Shown here: piece by piece, positions 49,501-61,332 of the stretch
Layout of the letters: each line of letters opens with the position of its first letter
How positions within the stretch are numbered: the first letter of the stretch is position 1
DNA from: Hippophae tibetana
Taxonomy: Eukaryota; Streptophyta; Magnoliopsida; Rosales; Elaeagnaceae
Direction: 5' to 3'
Assembly (NCBI GenBank): GCA_037013495.1
Contig: CM072806.1
Coordinates: 31,374,001 to 31,438,000, forward strand
DNA length: 64,000 bases
Position numbers and translations under genes: made by a program
The notes under the pieces: model-generated
Told to the model about the DNA's origin: nothing
Databases searched by the model: none
Seen by the model: the letters and a program-made list of their open reading frames with translations, nothing else

Positions 49501-50332
49501 CCCATTAGCCCTTGAGTTTTAAAGTTCCTACCATGAGAGGAATTCAAGAGACATTAGTATACTAATAAATAATCGAACTTCTCAGGCACGCACTTTTACC
49601 AAGCTTTTAGTAATTGGCCAACATTGGGACCAAAAAACCAATCACATAAGTAAGAAAATGATCAATGTTAATAGAAACCTGGAAAACCAACAATCAGATA
49701 ATAAAAAAAGCCAATTTACCATCTCAGAATTGATAAAATTATTTGGTTCTATAGCATAATTAATGATCATATTGATTTTATGAATCTAGAAAAGATATAG
49801 ATACGTAAACCTTCCAAGTCTTACCTCCATGACCATCATAAACACCGAAGAATGAGGTTGATGAATCCAAATCAGGAAATACAGCATGCTAACAAAATAA
49901 AAAAAAGAAAAAATTATCAATACAAATATAGAGAAAGACTTCTGAAATAAATTGAAGTTCCTCATATGCCAAGACCAAAATACGAACTACCAAATTTATA
50001 GAATGTACTGTAACTCTATTTCAGAAGTTATTTTTCATGAAAGACAAGCAGATATGGAATGAAAGTACTGTAACTTTAAGTCCTATCTTCCAACCAAAAA
50101 ACTTGTTCTCACATCGACTCTCTCCCCCTTTATCCATTTTTCTTTCTTTTGCCAGAGCTCTACATGATATGACAAAATGGAGAGCAAAGATTTCATCAAC
50201 CATTCAGTTACTCACAGCATCTTCCATAGTTGCACGCCACCCTTGCATGGATGATAGTCCATAGCAAAGCCGATGATTTCCACCATCTTCAGAGAACTTC
50301 TCAGTTTTCGGGGTGCTAAGATAGACTCCCAT
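46522..50332 (-). CDS. Protein phosphatase 2C (PPM family), probable PP2C60-like, ten coding exons
   Basis: Spliced gene on the minus strand; all introns are GT-AG. Coding exons: 50216-50332, 49825-49888, 48838-48946, 48371-48527, 47889-48014, 47492-47615, 47309-47385, 47180-47232, 47040-47094, 46522-46821. They sum to 1182 nt (393 residues plus stop) in one frame. It removes phosphate from serine/threonine using two metal ions. All metal-site motifs are present: E37-D38 in TMEDA, D57-G58 in [10 protein letters not shown], the GCTACVAVI and ANAGDSR core (162-183), D273-G274 in LACDGIWDC, and D321-N322 in GCDNMT. The N-terminus MGVYLS fits an N-myristoylation signal, suggesting membrane association (inference). 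It resembles Arabidopsis PP2Cs of about 355-360 residues, but the tail after about 332 is a longer serine- and acid-rich extension. No transposon lies in its exons, and it looks functional. Confidence 0.95.
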
Positions 50333-50335
50333 TTT

Positions 50336-51074
50336 CTAGCAGAATTGGATAACGAAAACAATCAGAACCTTTAATATAAAAAATAAAAAATCATAATTTA
50401 GCCCTTAAAAACCTCCAATGAATATTTTACAGTCAGCCAGTACAGTACAACATTGGTTTAAGTTAAGAAAATGCGGCAAAACGAAATAGGGTAAAAGTTA
50501 TTAAAAAAGACTAACCAGATGATCCAAACTGTTCGAGCTTTTAGCCAACTTTATGGTAATGAAAACAAGTATAAAGTGCTAGCTTACTGTTTCTTATATT
50601 ACTCTCAAGTATGTTATTATGTTAATACTCGTCAAATTCAGATTGTAAAAGAATGAAAATATCAGCCGACATCCAAATCGGCAAAGCCAATACTGAAACA
50701 GATACAAACCAGAGCTGTACATTTTGTTGTAATCTATATTTGAATGATTCAACCTTATTTGCAAGAGACAACAAATATCAACCAAGATCAACAAATAAAA
50801 ACATGGATATTGAACTTCTTATTGATCAAGCAAAACCTCGATCCAAATAAAGAACTCGCAATAAATAAATAAAGAATCATCAAGATCCACTTAAAGCATA
50901 TATTGCATATAAAACACAGGTTCTAATAACAAATCTCAATCTGAAAAAAAATATATATAATAACGATTAACTAAAAGCAAGAAGTTCACAGAATCCTAAT
51001 TCACACAAAAAATGCTGAACAGGTCAAGAAACCACATCTCTTAAAGATATAAGATGAGTTAGGTGTGAACTTAC
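50336..51074 (-). other. Intron in the 5' untranslated region of the phosphatase gene
   Basis: On the minus strand GGGGAT|GTAAGT (donor at 51074) and GCTAG|AAAATGG (acceptor just before the start codon at 50332) frame a 739-base intron. The non-coding first exon is the pyrimidine-rich stretch from 51075 up to roughly 51200-51340. This is inferred from splice signals; no transcript was available. Confidence 0.65.
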
Positions 51075-51339
51075 ATCCCCAATTGAGAAAGAGAAGCAGA
51101 AGAACCCAGATGAGAAAAGCACAGAAAATAAGATGACTCTAGAATCGGAAAATATTACATGAACCCGTAAGATATTTCCCTGAATCTGAGTGAATAAGAA
51201 CCAAGAATTGGTTGGTTATTCGAAATAATCAAGACAGGAATAAGGCAGAAAAATAAATTATGTGGAGCAAAAGGAAAAGGAATGTTTTTTTTGGAGAACC
51301 AAATGAACTTTGAACCCTTTGGGAATTTCAGCTTACGGT

Positions 51340-53830
51340 TGGATTTTTCACAGATACTAAAGAGTAAAATGTCTAAATTGTATAATTTTTATCTAAATTT
51401 TAACTAAATTCATATATTTTTAGGTTTTTCAAATTTATGATTTGTTTTTCAAATTTTTAAAAACTTGGTTTCTAAATTTTAAAATTCTATAATTTAATTT
51501 TCAAATATTTCAAAATTTTATATTTATATCCGTCATTAAAATACATATTTATGAATCAAAAATTTAAGACATAAATATAAAATTTTAAAAAATTTATACT
51601 TAATTATAATATTTAAAAGTTTACAAATTTATTTTTAAAATTTAAAAAATTTAAATAACATATCATACGTTTTAAAATATAGGTATAAATTTAGTTAAAA
51701 TTTGAAAATAAATAATATACTTTATCTTAAATTATTTTTTGATATTAATCTTATTAAGAAAATTCATAATATATCATTTAAAAATTTATTCCTACAAAAA
51801 TATTGATTTCTTAAAAACATCAATGATTATTTTTAAATTATTTTTTGATATTAATCTTATTAAGAAAATTCATAATATATCATTTAAAAATTTATTCCTA
51901 CAAAAATATTGATTTCTTAAAAACATCAATGATTATTTTAAATAACATCATATTAATAAGATAAACATTATAATATATTTTTAAGATAAAAAATCCCAAA
52001 CCTATAGATGTTCAAAATTTACTCCATCTGAATCAGCCTATATATAATTTGAACCAACATAGATCATAAGAATTGGATTGATTTCAAAAATCCTAATAAA
52101 TTGAATTGTTGTTGATATTGAATATTTATAAGAAGGGATCAAACCATTATTATTATTTTATTTATTTAAATTTTATATTATATTATTAACAAATTCAAAA
52201 ATTAAAAATATTATTATTTATCTAATATAACTATTTTATTGCAACTTGTGGATGATTAATTGGAATCATATTAGTATTTATTTATCATATAACTATATTT
52301 AAATCAAATATTTCTTTATACATACTATCTATGTTTAATTAATATAAAATTAAATAATAAATTTTTATTATATTTAGAATTATACTACATACTTTTGGTT
52401 GATTTATTATTTGAAAAAATAATTAAAATCATTTAGTTCCTAAAAACTTGACAATTGAAAAAGTACATAAACTTATCTACCCAACTCCATCCAATACATT
52501 CAAAATGATTCAGTTTTGATTAATTTTATTAGATTATATTAGTCCTTCATTTTTAAGAGTCAACATTGCTGATTCATTACAGATTTAGGTGCGGAATCGA
52601 ACAAACATAATATTCAAAGCTTATATGCAACCCTTATTGACACCCATTCGGCTATGTATATCTTTTTTTTTCTTTTTTTATACAATCCAGACTATTAATA
52701 TATCTAAATATGTTTCGTGTGGTTGAACTATAACTTTTTAAATACATCTATTTTTCTTCAATTTTCTTTTCTTTTTTAAATTTCTCTAATTGTTAAATTA
52801 ATTTTAAAAAATAAATATAATAAATATAAAACTTGTAATTATAAAATATATTTTTTAATATTTTTATTATAAACATATAATTCAATTCGTACATTCTATA
52901 TTTAAAGTGGACCAATCGGTTTAATATTGAATTTTAGACGATTATAAGCTCTTTAATATTATTAAATAGTTTTGTTGTTTTAAATTTTAAATTTCTTATT
53001 TAAAGTAAGTTATCAATAATTTTAGACGATTATAAGCTCTTTATTATCTCTTGTGATCGTATTACTTTTAAAATTCTACAGTATTTTTCTTAAAATAAAT
53101 GTAATTTTTATAGTATCAAACTCATCCACTACTAACCCAAAAAAAATCCTCCACTTGCATTGGCACATTATTTATTATTCTGCTGTAAAATGTTTTTTAT
53201 TGCATGATTTGGTCAATAACGCAATGGAATTTTACAATATATTGGATCTATAAATTAAATATAATTATATTAAATTAAATTATATTAATTAATTGATGCA
53301 TATAATATAATAGAATAGTATTAATGTTTAATAAATTATTTTAAATTAAAATTAAAATATAATTTTCTTACATATTAAAATAATATTTAATTTATTTTGT
53401 ATATTTTTATATTTTAAAAATCTACACTTAATATATAGTAACCTAGAAGGAAACAAAACTCAAATGATAGCATAAGAACATATATAAAAGATAATAATAG
53501 ATAATCAAGAATAACAGTGAATTAGACATACAGTGAAAGCATTAAAGAATGAACTTTTTCTAATCAACAAAAACATCCTATGTGCATACGTTGCGATTAA
53601 TTTATTATACTAACTCACCGCGTGATTATACGTAACAAAACATATAATATGACAAATATATATAGAATCCACCTTATAATAACATACTCAAATTATAATA
53701 ACTGTTGGTACGTGCAGTGGAGTATGAAAATGGAGACAATAATAGGTAGTGGAGTAGGGAAGTATGGGTGTACTGTTTGTTTACCATGTTGGCGTAGGAA
53801 AATATAAGTGTATAACAACACCCATATGTG
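51340..53830. other. AT-rich intergenic region upstream of the phosphatase gene
   Basis: Presumably contains the promoter of the phosphatase gene next to 51340, but no clear TATA box can be assigned. No coding sequence. It holds the tandem duplication listed separately. Confidence 0.4.
51727..51941. repeat. 106-bp tandem duplication
   Basis: The unit starting TTAAATTATTTTTTGATATT at 51727 is repeated from 51833 without any difference that I can see until the end of the second unit near 51941. Confidence 0.92.
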
Positions 53831-54268
53831 TAGCACTGTTGGGTTTAGGTTTTTTTTCGTTTTTTAGTATACAAATACAATCACTCTTGTACAAAAATTG
53901 ACAACAAAAAGATCATAAATATATTTCATAATTAACAAAAATCCACAATATTTGTCATAGTATCAAAACAAGTTATTGCTGCCTAATGGAACAAGATAGC
54001 TAACTGCTGAACTGGTTTCTGTTCTTCTCGACACAGGTTGATCTGGTGTGCTAATTTGGCTGGTTTGGCTTATTTGGTATGGATGATCTGGGGTGGCCGT
54101 TTTGGTTTACTTGTTGGAGCCATCACAGTCTCTACGTTCCAGTTCTATCCGCAGTAGTTGTTGAGTCCAACGCGGCTCGCTCGTTGGAGTCGTACCATTC
54201 TAGCTGTCGCTATGGGTCGACCTCAAAATCCACCAAAAATACATGTTTTCCAGAGAAAGTCGTCATTT
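53831..54268. other. Unidentified sequence before a truncated LTR
   Basis: Starts near 53839 with TGTTGGGTTTAGG, which could be the start of a Copia LTR belonging to the Copia fragment farther right, but I cannot show this. 54040-54265 is less AT-rich than its surroundings and has a 64-codon frame without recognisable content. Confidence 0.25.
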
Positions 54269-55434
54269 CTTAGTTTTAGAGTTTTTTCTCTTTTTGAGAA
54301 GAATTAATTATGTTTTTTGTAATTTAATAGCTTTTTTATTCAATAAATAGAAATGCAATTCCGTTCGGAGGTTTTCCAGCAACAGAAATAGCATCAAAGT
54401 ATTGTAAGGATTTTATTTTCTTTATAATTATATTTTATATTTTATGTTTTATATGTTATATTTAATTTATCTGTGATTAAATTTAACATTGTTGGTTGTT
54501 TGTAAACATGATATAATAATAACTTTGTTATGCTTGCGAAATATTAAATAGGTAAAAATCTCATAAATGAATTGATTTTATTTTTATTCAAGATTTTATA
54601 TTAAGAATGTTAGAGAGAAATATATTATTTTTCATTACAAACTTAAATCTGAAAATTAGATTTTAAGGTTTAGTTATCCGGTCTGATTTAGAGTAGTTAT
54701 TTGTTGGTACAATCGCCCGATAGTTAGAGTAAAGTTCTATTTCAAAAGTTTTTATAAGAATTATTATCTGAAAATGTATTGACAACATGTTTTCAGTAGT
54801 GGTTTTAAAACTTAAAAGTTAGTACTCGGATAATTAAATTCTTAGGTTTAATTTGGACACCTTGAATAAAGTTTAAACTGTCTAACCCCACCAAAGGTGG
54901 CATTTAAATGGTTCATTTTCAATCTCTTAGAAAAAAGGAATTAATTTAATTAACCAAATTAGTTATCAACCCGACACATAGGTGTTAATTGATTTGTTTA
55001 GTTAACAAAGAATATCTAATCCCACCAAAGGTGGTATTCATATAAAAAAGGGAGAATCAATAAAAATCAATTTATATCTTTAATAACCTAAATAATATGA
55101 GCAAGCATAATTAACTTAGTTATTATATCCATAAATACTCCACTATTATAAATGATAAAATTTGCAAAAAAGTTTGTTGAATCTGTATCTATGTTTATTT
55201 TTATGTTATTAGATTAGAAACATAAAAACCCAAAATATCGTGACAGGATGTTTAGGATTTAATTTTTTTTAAAAAAGTTTGAATAATAAATTAAAAACCA
55301 TATATATTTCTTGTTTAGATCGACCTTGGGAGTATACTTATCATTTTCTATGAAATGATTCGTGCACTTATGAGAGTTTTATAAATATATAACCAAAGTA
55401 TTAGCAGGATCGGTGATGCCGGTTTTGTTCATCA
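54269..55434 (+). repeat. Family A LTR, 5'-truncated copy
   Basis: Begins inside the leader (CTTAGTTTTAGAG) and follows family A to the end at TGTTCATCA (55434). It includes the CCACCAAAGGTGG hairpin motifs. The upstream third, with TATA box and GC-rich block, is missing. A Copia fragment begins right after it. Confidence 0.85.
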
Positions 55435-55439
55435 GGGAC

Positions 55440-57530
55440 ACCATAATTTGATGCCACCAAAACCAGGAACTCTTTATTTGTGTAGCAAGAAATCCATGGG
55501 AAATCCACCTTCTGTTGACATAAAATGTACCCATTGCGGAAACTTCAAACACACCCGTGAAAACTGTTTCAAACTACATAGGTATCCAGATTGGTGGAAT
55601 GATTTTCAAGCACGAAAAAAACGGGAAACCACTAGGAGAGCTGCCATGGCTACCAATAATGCATCATTATCCCTTATTCCTCACACCGAATCTTCCCAGG
55701 ATCCAGGTACTTTAAGTAAAGCATTTTACATCTCTACTTGTAGTGATAATGAGGATTGGATTCTCGACTCTGGAGCTACATATCATATGAAATTTGACCC
55801 AAGAAATCTCTCTAATACAACCCAGTCGAGATTGAGCTATGTTGTCAATGCCAATAAGGTCACTTATCCAGTTATAGGGTCTGGAACAGTGACTTTATTT
55901 CCTTCGTTATCATTATCTAATACATTACTTGTACCCTCTCTTTCACACAGACTAATGCTTGTAAGTCAAGTCACTTCAGATCTTAACTGTGTAGTATTGA
56001 TGTATTCTACCATTTGTTTTCTATAGGATATTCTCACCAAGGAGATCATTGGGCGTGGTACTAAGAGAGGAGGTTTGTATTATGTGGATGACCTCAGTTC
56101 AGGAAGAGCCAATCACATGCAACACACGGTTAGTAACAAAGATCGACAGATTTGGTTATGTCATCGTCGATTTGGGCATCCATCCTTTAGGTATTTAAAT
56201 CACTTACTACCTAGTTTATTTTCAAATGTAACACACTCAAATTTAAAATGTGATACTTGTATCTTAGCAAAAATTCATAGGGCATCTTATCCTATGAGCA
56301 AGCATAAAAGTATGATTCCTTTTGCTTTAGTACATTCTGATGTTTGGGGATCTCCCCCGGTCACTACATCGTCGGGTCATCGTTGGTTTGAAATTTTTGT
56401 TGATGATTGTACACGAATGACATGGATTTACCTTCTCAAACATAAATATGAAGTATTTTCTACGTTTCACTTGTTTCACACCATGATTCAGACACATTTT
56501 TTGAAAAAATTAAGATCCTTAGATCTGATAATGAGGGGGAGTATATTAATAAAATATTTTGGACATACTTGGACAACCATGGTATTCTCCATGAAACCTC
56601 GTGTTCACAAACCCCACAACAGAATGGGACTATAGAGAGGAAGAATAGGCATATTTTAGAAACTACATGGGCCTTACTAATTAGTACACATATGCCTAGT
56701 AGATACTGGAGTGATGTTATTACTACAACTGTGTATCTACTGATCCATATGCCCACAAAAACCTTACAATTTCAGACTCCATTAAAGGTACTATCTGATC
56801 ATGTTCCCTTGCCTACTATATTTGATGCTTTTGCCCTGAATTTTTTGATGTGTTATTTTTGTCTACCTCCATAAAAATCAACAAACTAAGTTGGATCCAT
56901 GTGTTGTCTGATATGTATTCTTGGGGTATGACATACAAAAAAAGGGATACCAATGCTACGATCCTATTACTAAAAGAACCTACATCACCATGAATGTCAC
57001 TTTCCTAGAATCTGAATGTTTTTTCCCATCACTAGTATCCAATTACCCTCTTCAAGGGGAGTGTTATGGTGAAGAACGAGATTGGCTTGATGTTGAAGTG
57101 TTAGACATTAGTAACAATTTGACATACTCATATAATACCAACAATATGGATGAGCCCGTACCTAGACTCGAACTTAAACTTCTAAGAACTGAATCTGAAG
57201 TAGTGATTGAATCTCCAAAAGATGCAGTGGTTGATGTACCCTTCCACTCTCTAATACCCAATGATCCTCCTACTGAGAATACTCTTGAGGTAAGCTATCC
57301 TATCACACCTTTACAAACTAATGCTATAGATACATCTGTTGATTATGTTCTACCTTTCAGACACAATCGAGGCAAACCTCTAAATTGATACTCTCCAGAT
57401 AGAGAAGAACGATAACTCAAGTATCCAATAGCTAATTATGTATCTACTTAAGGGTTATAAGAACCTATCAGGGCTTTGCACAAACACTCTCTTCATGTCA
57501 AATTCCAAGTAGCGTTGAAGAAGCCTTATC
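55440..57530 (+). pseudogene. Ty1/Copia gag-protease-integrase fragment
   Basis: Reads gag C-terminus to the start of reverse transcriptase, with stops and frameshifts. Zinc knuckle CTHCGNFKHTRENC at about 55525-55566; protease WILDSGATYHM near 55758, with the D-S-G intact; HHCC region WLCHRRFGHPSFRYLNHLL near 56155 and CDTCILAK near 56250; integrase core HSDVWGS (56334), FVDDCTR (56395), RSDNEGEY (56523, frame change nearby) and NGTIERKNR (56623), so the D-D-E residues are present. The hinge with PITKRTYITMNVTFLE lies near 56964. It ends near 57530 at the N-terminus of reverse transcriptase; no polymerase follows. Lineage not assigned. Confidence 0.85.
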
Positions 57531-58890
57531 TGAAAGCTAATGAAAGCTATAAGTTGTTACTCTAACAACCTTGGGAGTGTAACAAACTCCCATACACACA
57601 CATAAAACTTATAACTAAAAAATAACATTGAACTTGATTCAATTGGGTGACACTTAATATTGAATGAACTTAAATGATATTTAATTGAGCAGTGTTTAAT
57701 GTGAAATAATGTGTAAAATTCTTTTAAATGATAAAAATGTGTCAATTGGATATAATGATGCTATTTTTGTGCTAAATATTTTAAGATTTTTATTGTTATT
57801 TTTTCTTTTCTTTTTATATTTATATTTTGCTATATTATTTGTTATTTTTTTTATAATCATGTCAACTAAATTGGGTAAACAAAATTTATATAAATAACAC
57901 ACCTAACATTTATAACAATAAAATAGTACTCCAATAACATTTAACAAGTCCAATTGAATATTGTTCAATATTAAACGGGTCAAAAATATCGTAATTTAAG
58001 TTTGTTAACGTCCAATTCAATGTGAAATTATATGAAATTCTATTTTTAATAAAAAAAATATAAATTGGATATAAGAGTAACTTTTTTATTGTTTTTTTAA
58101 ATGTTTCTATGAATTTGAAAAATAATTTTAACTAGACAGGTATGTCCTAAAAGGATTGATAGGTTGTGATTGCATTCAACATTTCTTCCCGCTGAAAATT
58201 AATTGGATTTTTGGGATAAATGAAAAAATCAATCAAATATCCGAAATCTAGGTTGCTATTTATGGTAGGACTCTAAGAGCATATAAGAGTATGACACAAC
58301 ACTTCAAAGATTTGTTCCAATTCACTTTTAGTCTTCATATTTATTTTAAAAAAAATCTTTGCCACTGTTTTATCTCTTCTTTTACTTTCTCATTTTCATT
58401 TTTTTATCGGACATGAAAGATTTAAGTATGATGGGTCAGGAAGCAGAAGAGTGGTGGCATCTTTAGTAGAGAATCAAAACGAGAATGGGAATGGAGGATT
58501 AAAATTTGTGAAGGTCATCACCGATGATCAATGAAAAACTCTTCACAAGCAAAGTGTGGTTTATGCCACCATTTTTGAGTAAGTCGTTCAGATGCACAAG
58601 AACCTCACTTCCCAATACGGTCTTTCAAGTCTCTCTCTTCTATATTTTTATTCTTGGGATTTTCCTTTACTTGTTTCACCTTTTCCTTTTTTTCTTATGT
58701 TATATTTAATAAGTTCCTATTTTAACTTGCATATCAACATGGCGACTGTTTGGACATATGAATTGATGCAAAATAAGCAGCCTAAGCTCGTGTCATCGAA
58801 CATCACCTTTGGAAGATGACCTAGTCATAAGAAGGAATACTCTGAATGACATATATGATTCTATACACTTTAATTGCATTAGCAAAGTAT
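57531..58890. other. AT-rich spacer with no recognised gene
   Basis: Short T-rich frames only. Nothing matches the repeats elsewhere in the window. Confidence 0.35.
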
Positions 58891-59200
58891 GAGTTAAATC
58901 TCAAAGAACGATTACCCTATAGGGTCAACTACTAGCTCGATCTAAGGTTGACCTCGATACATAAAATGTTGTATTTTATACCAATTGTGTTCCTCTGACA
59001 CTCAAATATGTGTACCCATTGTGTAATCGACACATGTATGTGTAATTTCCTATAAATAGAGGAGCCTCTCATAGAATCCTCACATTCAGTCAAATATCTT
59101 AACTTTTCTCTAAGTTTTGTCTCTACACTCAAAACAATTTCAAACATTTTAATGCCTACCATAGGTATCAAAATTTTAGGTCAAGCTTAAGTTTCAAACC
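58891..59200 (+). repeat. Possible LTR promoter and leader of a Tat-type Gypsy element
   Basis: A clear TATA box CTATAAATAG at 59050-59059 is followed by a leader rich in CTC and ACTC words, then gag about 450 bases later. This is the expected arrangement of a 5' LTR, but the LTR ends and primer site could not be defined. Confidence 0.4.
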
Positions 59201-59339
59201 CCATACTTCTTAGGATTTACTCTGAGTCTTGAGAGAAGCTTAGGAAATATGTCATGTTCTGTTAAAATAAATTGCACCAAAGCCATTTCTCACACATCAA
59301 AATGGTGGGAACTCACCCTGCTATACGTTAAAAATTGGC

Positions 59340-61332
59340 TAACAAAGAAGCAAGGGTAACTCAAAGAGACACAGCACCATCCATCGATGAGGTTAGAGTA
59401 GATGATAGCCTCAATCGCCAGGAGATGGCTCTCCAACTCTTAGAATTAAGAAGGGACCTTGAGGAACCCAGAAGAGAAAATAGGACATAACGGTCCTAGT
59501 TAGAGGGGAGGGTCGTGGACGACCAAGCTGTAGACTCAACTAATGCAAACATGGAAAAATAGGGTCAACCAGAGCCACATCACTTAGAGTAGGAGGATGA
59601 AAAGAATCCTATTTCTAGCTTAGCGAGACCTAGTGAAGAATAATGGATTTAGAAAAGGAAGAGCTAAGAGGCATGCTTCCAAGCATTAGAGGATGCCAAC
59701 AAGAACAAGACCAAGCTTTCAAGATAGGTAATGAGAAAAACGAGAAGGGTAAAGCTCTTTATGACATGGATAGGGATTGTGAACAATTATGTATGTCCCA
59801 ATTTTTTGATGATAAAGAAAATGACGAGCCCCCGGCCAAGTTCAATACTCCCAAATGCCCTGACTATTTTGGAACAAAATACCTAGTAATGCACATACAA
59901 CACTTCAAAATATCCATGGTTCCCATGAGCCTAACCCAGGGAAAAAGAGATTCCATGAAGTGCAAGCTATTCACAGCTACTCTCTGTGAGGGTGCCCAAA
60001 AATGGTTCAACAACTTGGTGCCCTAATCCATAACCTTCTTTCCAAGTTTGCCAAGATCTTTATCATAAACTACGCTTGTAACAAACCCTTGAGAAAAGAA
60101 TCACAACACATTTTCTCAATTGTTCAGGAGGGGGAGAATCCTTTAAGGAGTACATGAAATGATTCAGGGAGGAAAATTGGAAATCTCTAATTTTCCTAAC
60201 TCTATAGTTATAGAAACCTTCCGGAGAGGTCTCCCAAAGAATTCTAATCTATTTGTAGAATTAACCATGATAGTGCCTCGTACTTTATAGGAAGCTTATG
60301 GTGAGGCAAGAAAGCTTTTCAACCTGGAGAGAGAGCTAGGGCCGATCAATGGACAACAAGCTAACATGGAGGTGGTGCCAAACAAATAAAAAGAGAAGGA
60401 TAGGCCCAGATAGGGCACATCAAAACAACAAAAGTAAATGCTTCACACCAAATAACAAGGGGCCAGAAAATGGTCAAGAAAGAGAGGACCTTGTGGAAGG
60501 TCAGTTTCTCCCTTTAGAGAGCCTCCCTTGAGAGTAAATCTAACCCAAGTTGTAATGAGAATCCAAGAGGAACCCAACATCAAGTGGCCACCAAAAATTA
60601 AATCCCCTCTTAGGGGCACATCCAAATGGTGTGCCTTCCATAAGGACATGGGCCATGAGACAAAATATTGAAGACACCTCAAGTAGAAGATATAGAAGTT
60701 ATTAGAAAGGGGATATCTGAAAAACCTTATCATAGAAAATGGAGATCGAAGAAATCATCAAACAAGCAAGATGTGCTAAAAACAACAAACCTAGCAGGCC
60801 CCCAATGTATACGCCTTGTACAAAGGGATACTTGCCACTAAAATCGTTTTTAATGAAAGGGATGAGACCTAGTCTCATCATGAGGACCCTTTAGTGATCA
60901 CTTTTAGGATAGGACATTGTGATCTTTATAGAATAATGATTAATACAGAGAGTTTGATAGACCTCATTTTTCTATCCACTACAAGAGCTCTAGGTATAAA
61001 GGATCTTGATATTGTCAAGTCAAAGCTCCTTCTCGTAGGGTTTAATAGTAGTACTACATATGCCAAAGGAATGATAATGCTACCTATTATGGAAAAAAAG
61101 GGTGATATTAATGACCCTTTTTGGAATCATCGATCTCCCAGCACATTACAACACCATCTTGGGAAGACCTTGGATACATAAAATGAGGGCATTTACATTT
61201 AACCTTTACCAAGTAATCAAATTTCCCATTGATAGAGGTCTAGAAGAGATCAGGGGTACCAGTAGAAGGCCAAAAGTTGTTATCATGCCACTATGAAGGA
61301 ATTGGCTTGCAAATAACAGTTACCGAGATGTC
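59340..61332 (+). pseudogene. Tat-type Ty3/Gypsy gag and protease remnant
   Basis: The gag N-terminal helix region lies near 59340-59640. 59643-60026 is a 127-codon open piece with PAKFNTPKCPDYFGTKYLVM and KLFTATLCEGAQKWFNNL, the capsid wording of the Tat/Ogre group. It continues with stops to EAYGEARKLFNLE (60290) and WCAFHKDMGHETKY (near 60630), the start of the zinc knuckle, whose next cysteine is a stop. The protease is at 60894-61296: DPLVITFRIGHCDLYRIMI, then a position where the usual D-G-G reads N-T-E, then IDLIFLSTTRALGI, FNSSTTYAKGMI and, after a frameshift near 61110, YNTILGRPWIHKMRAF. A family A LTR interrupts it at 61333. Confidence 0.85.
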
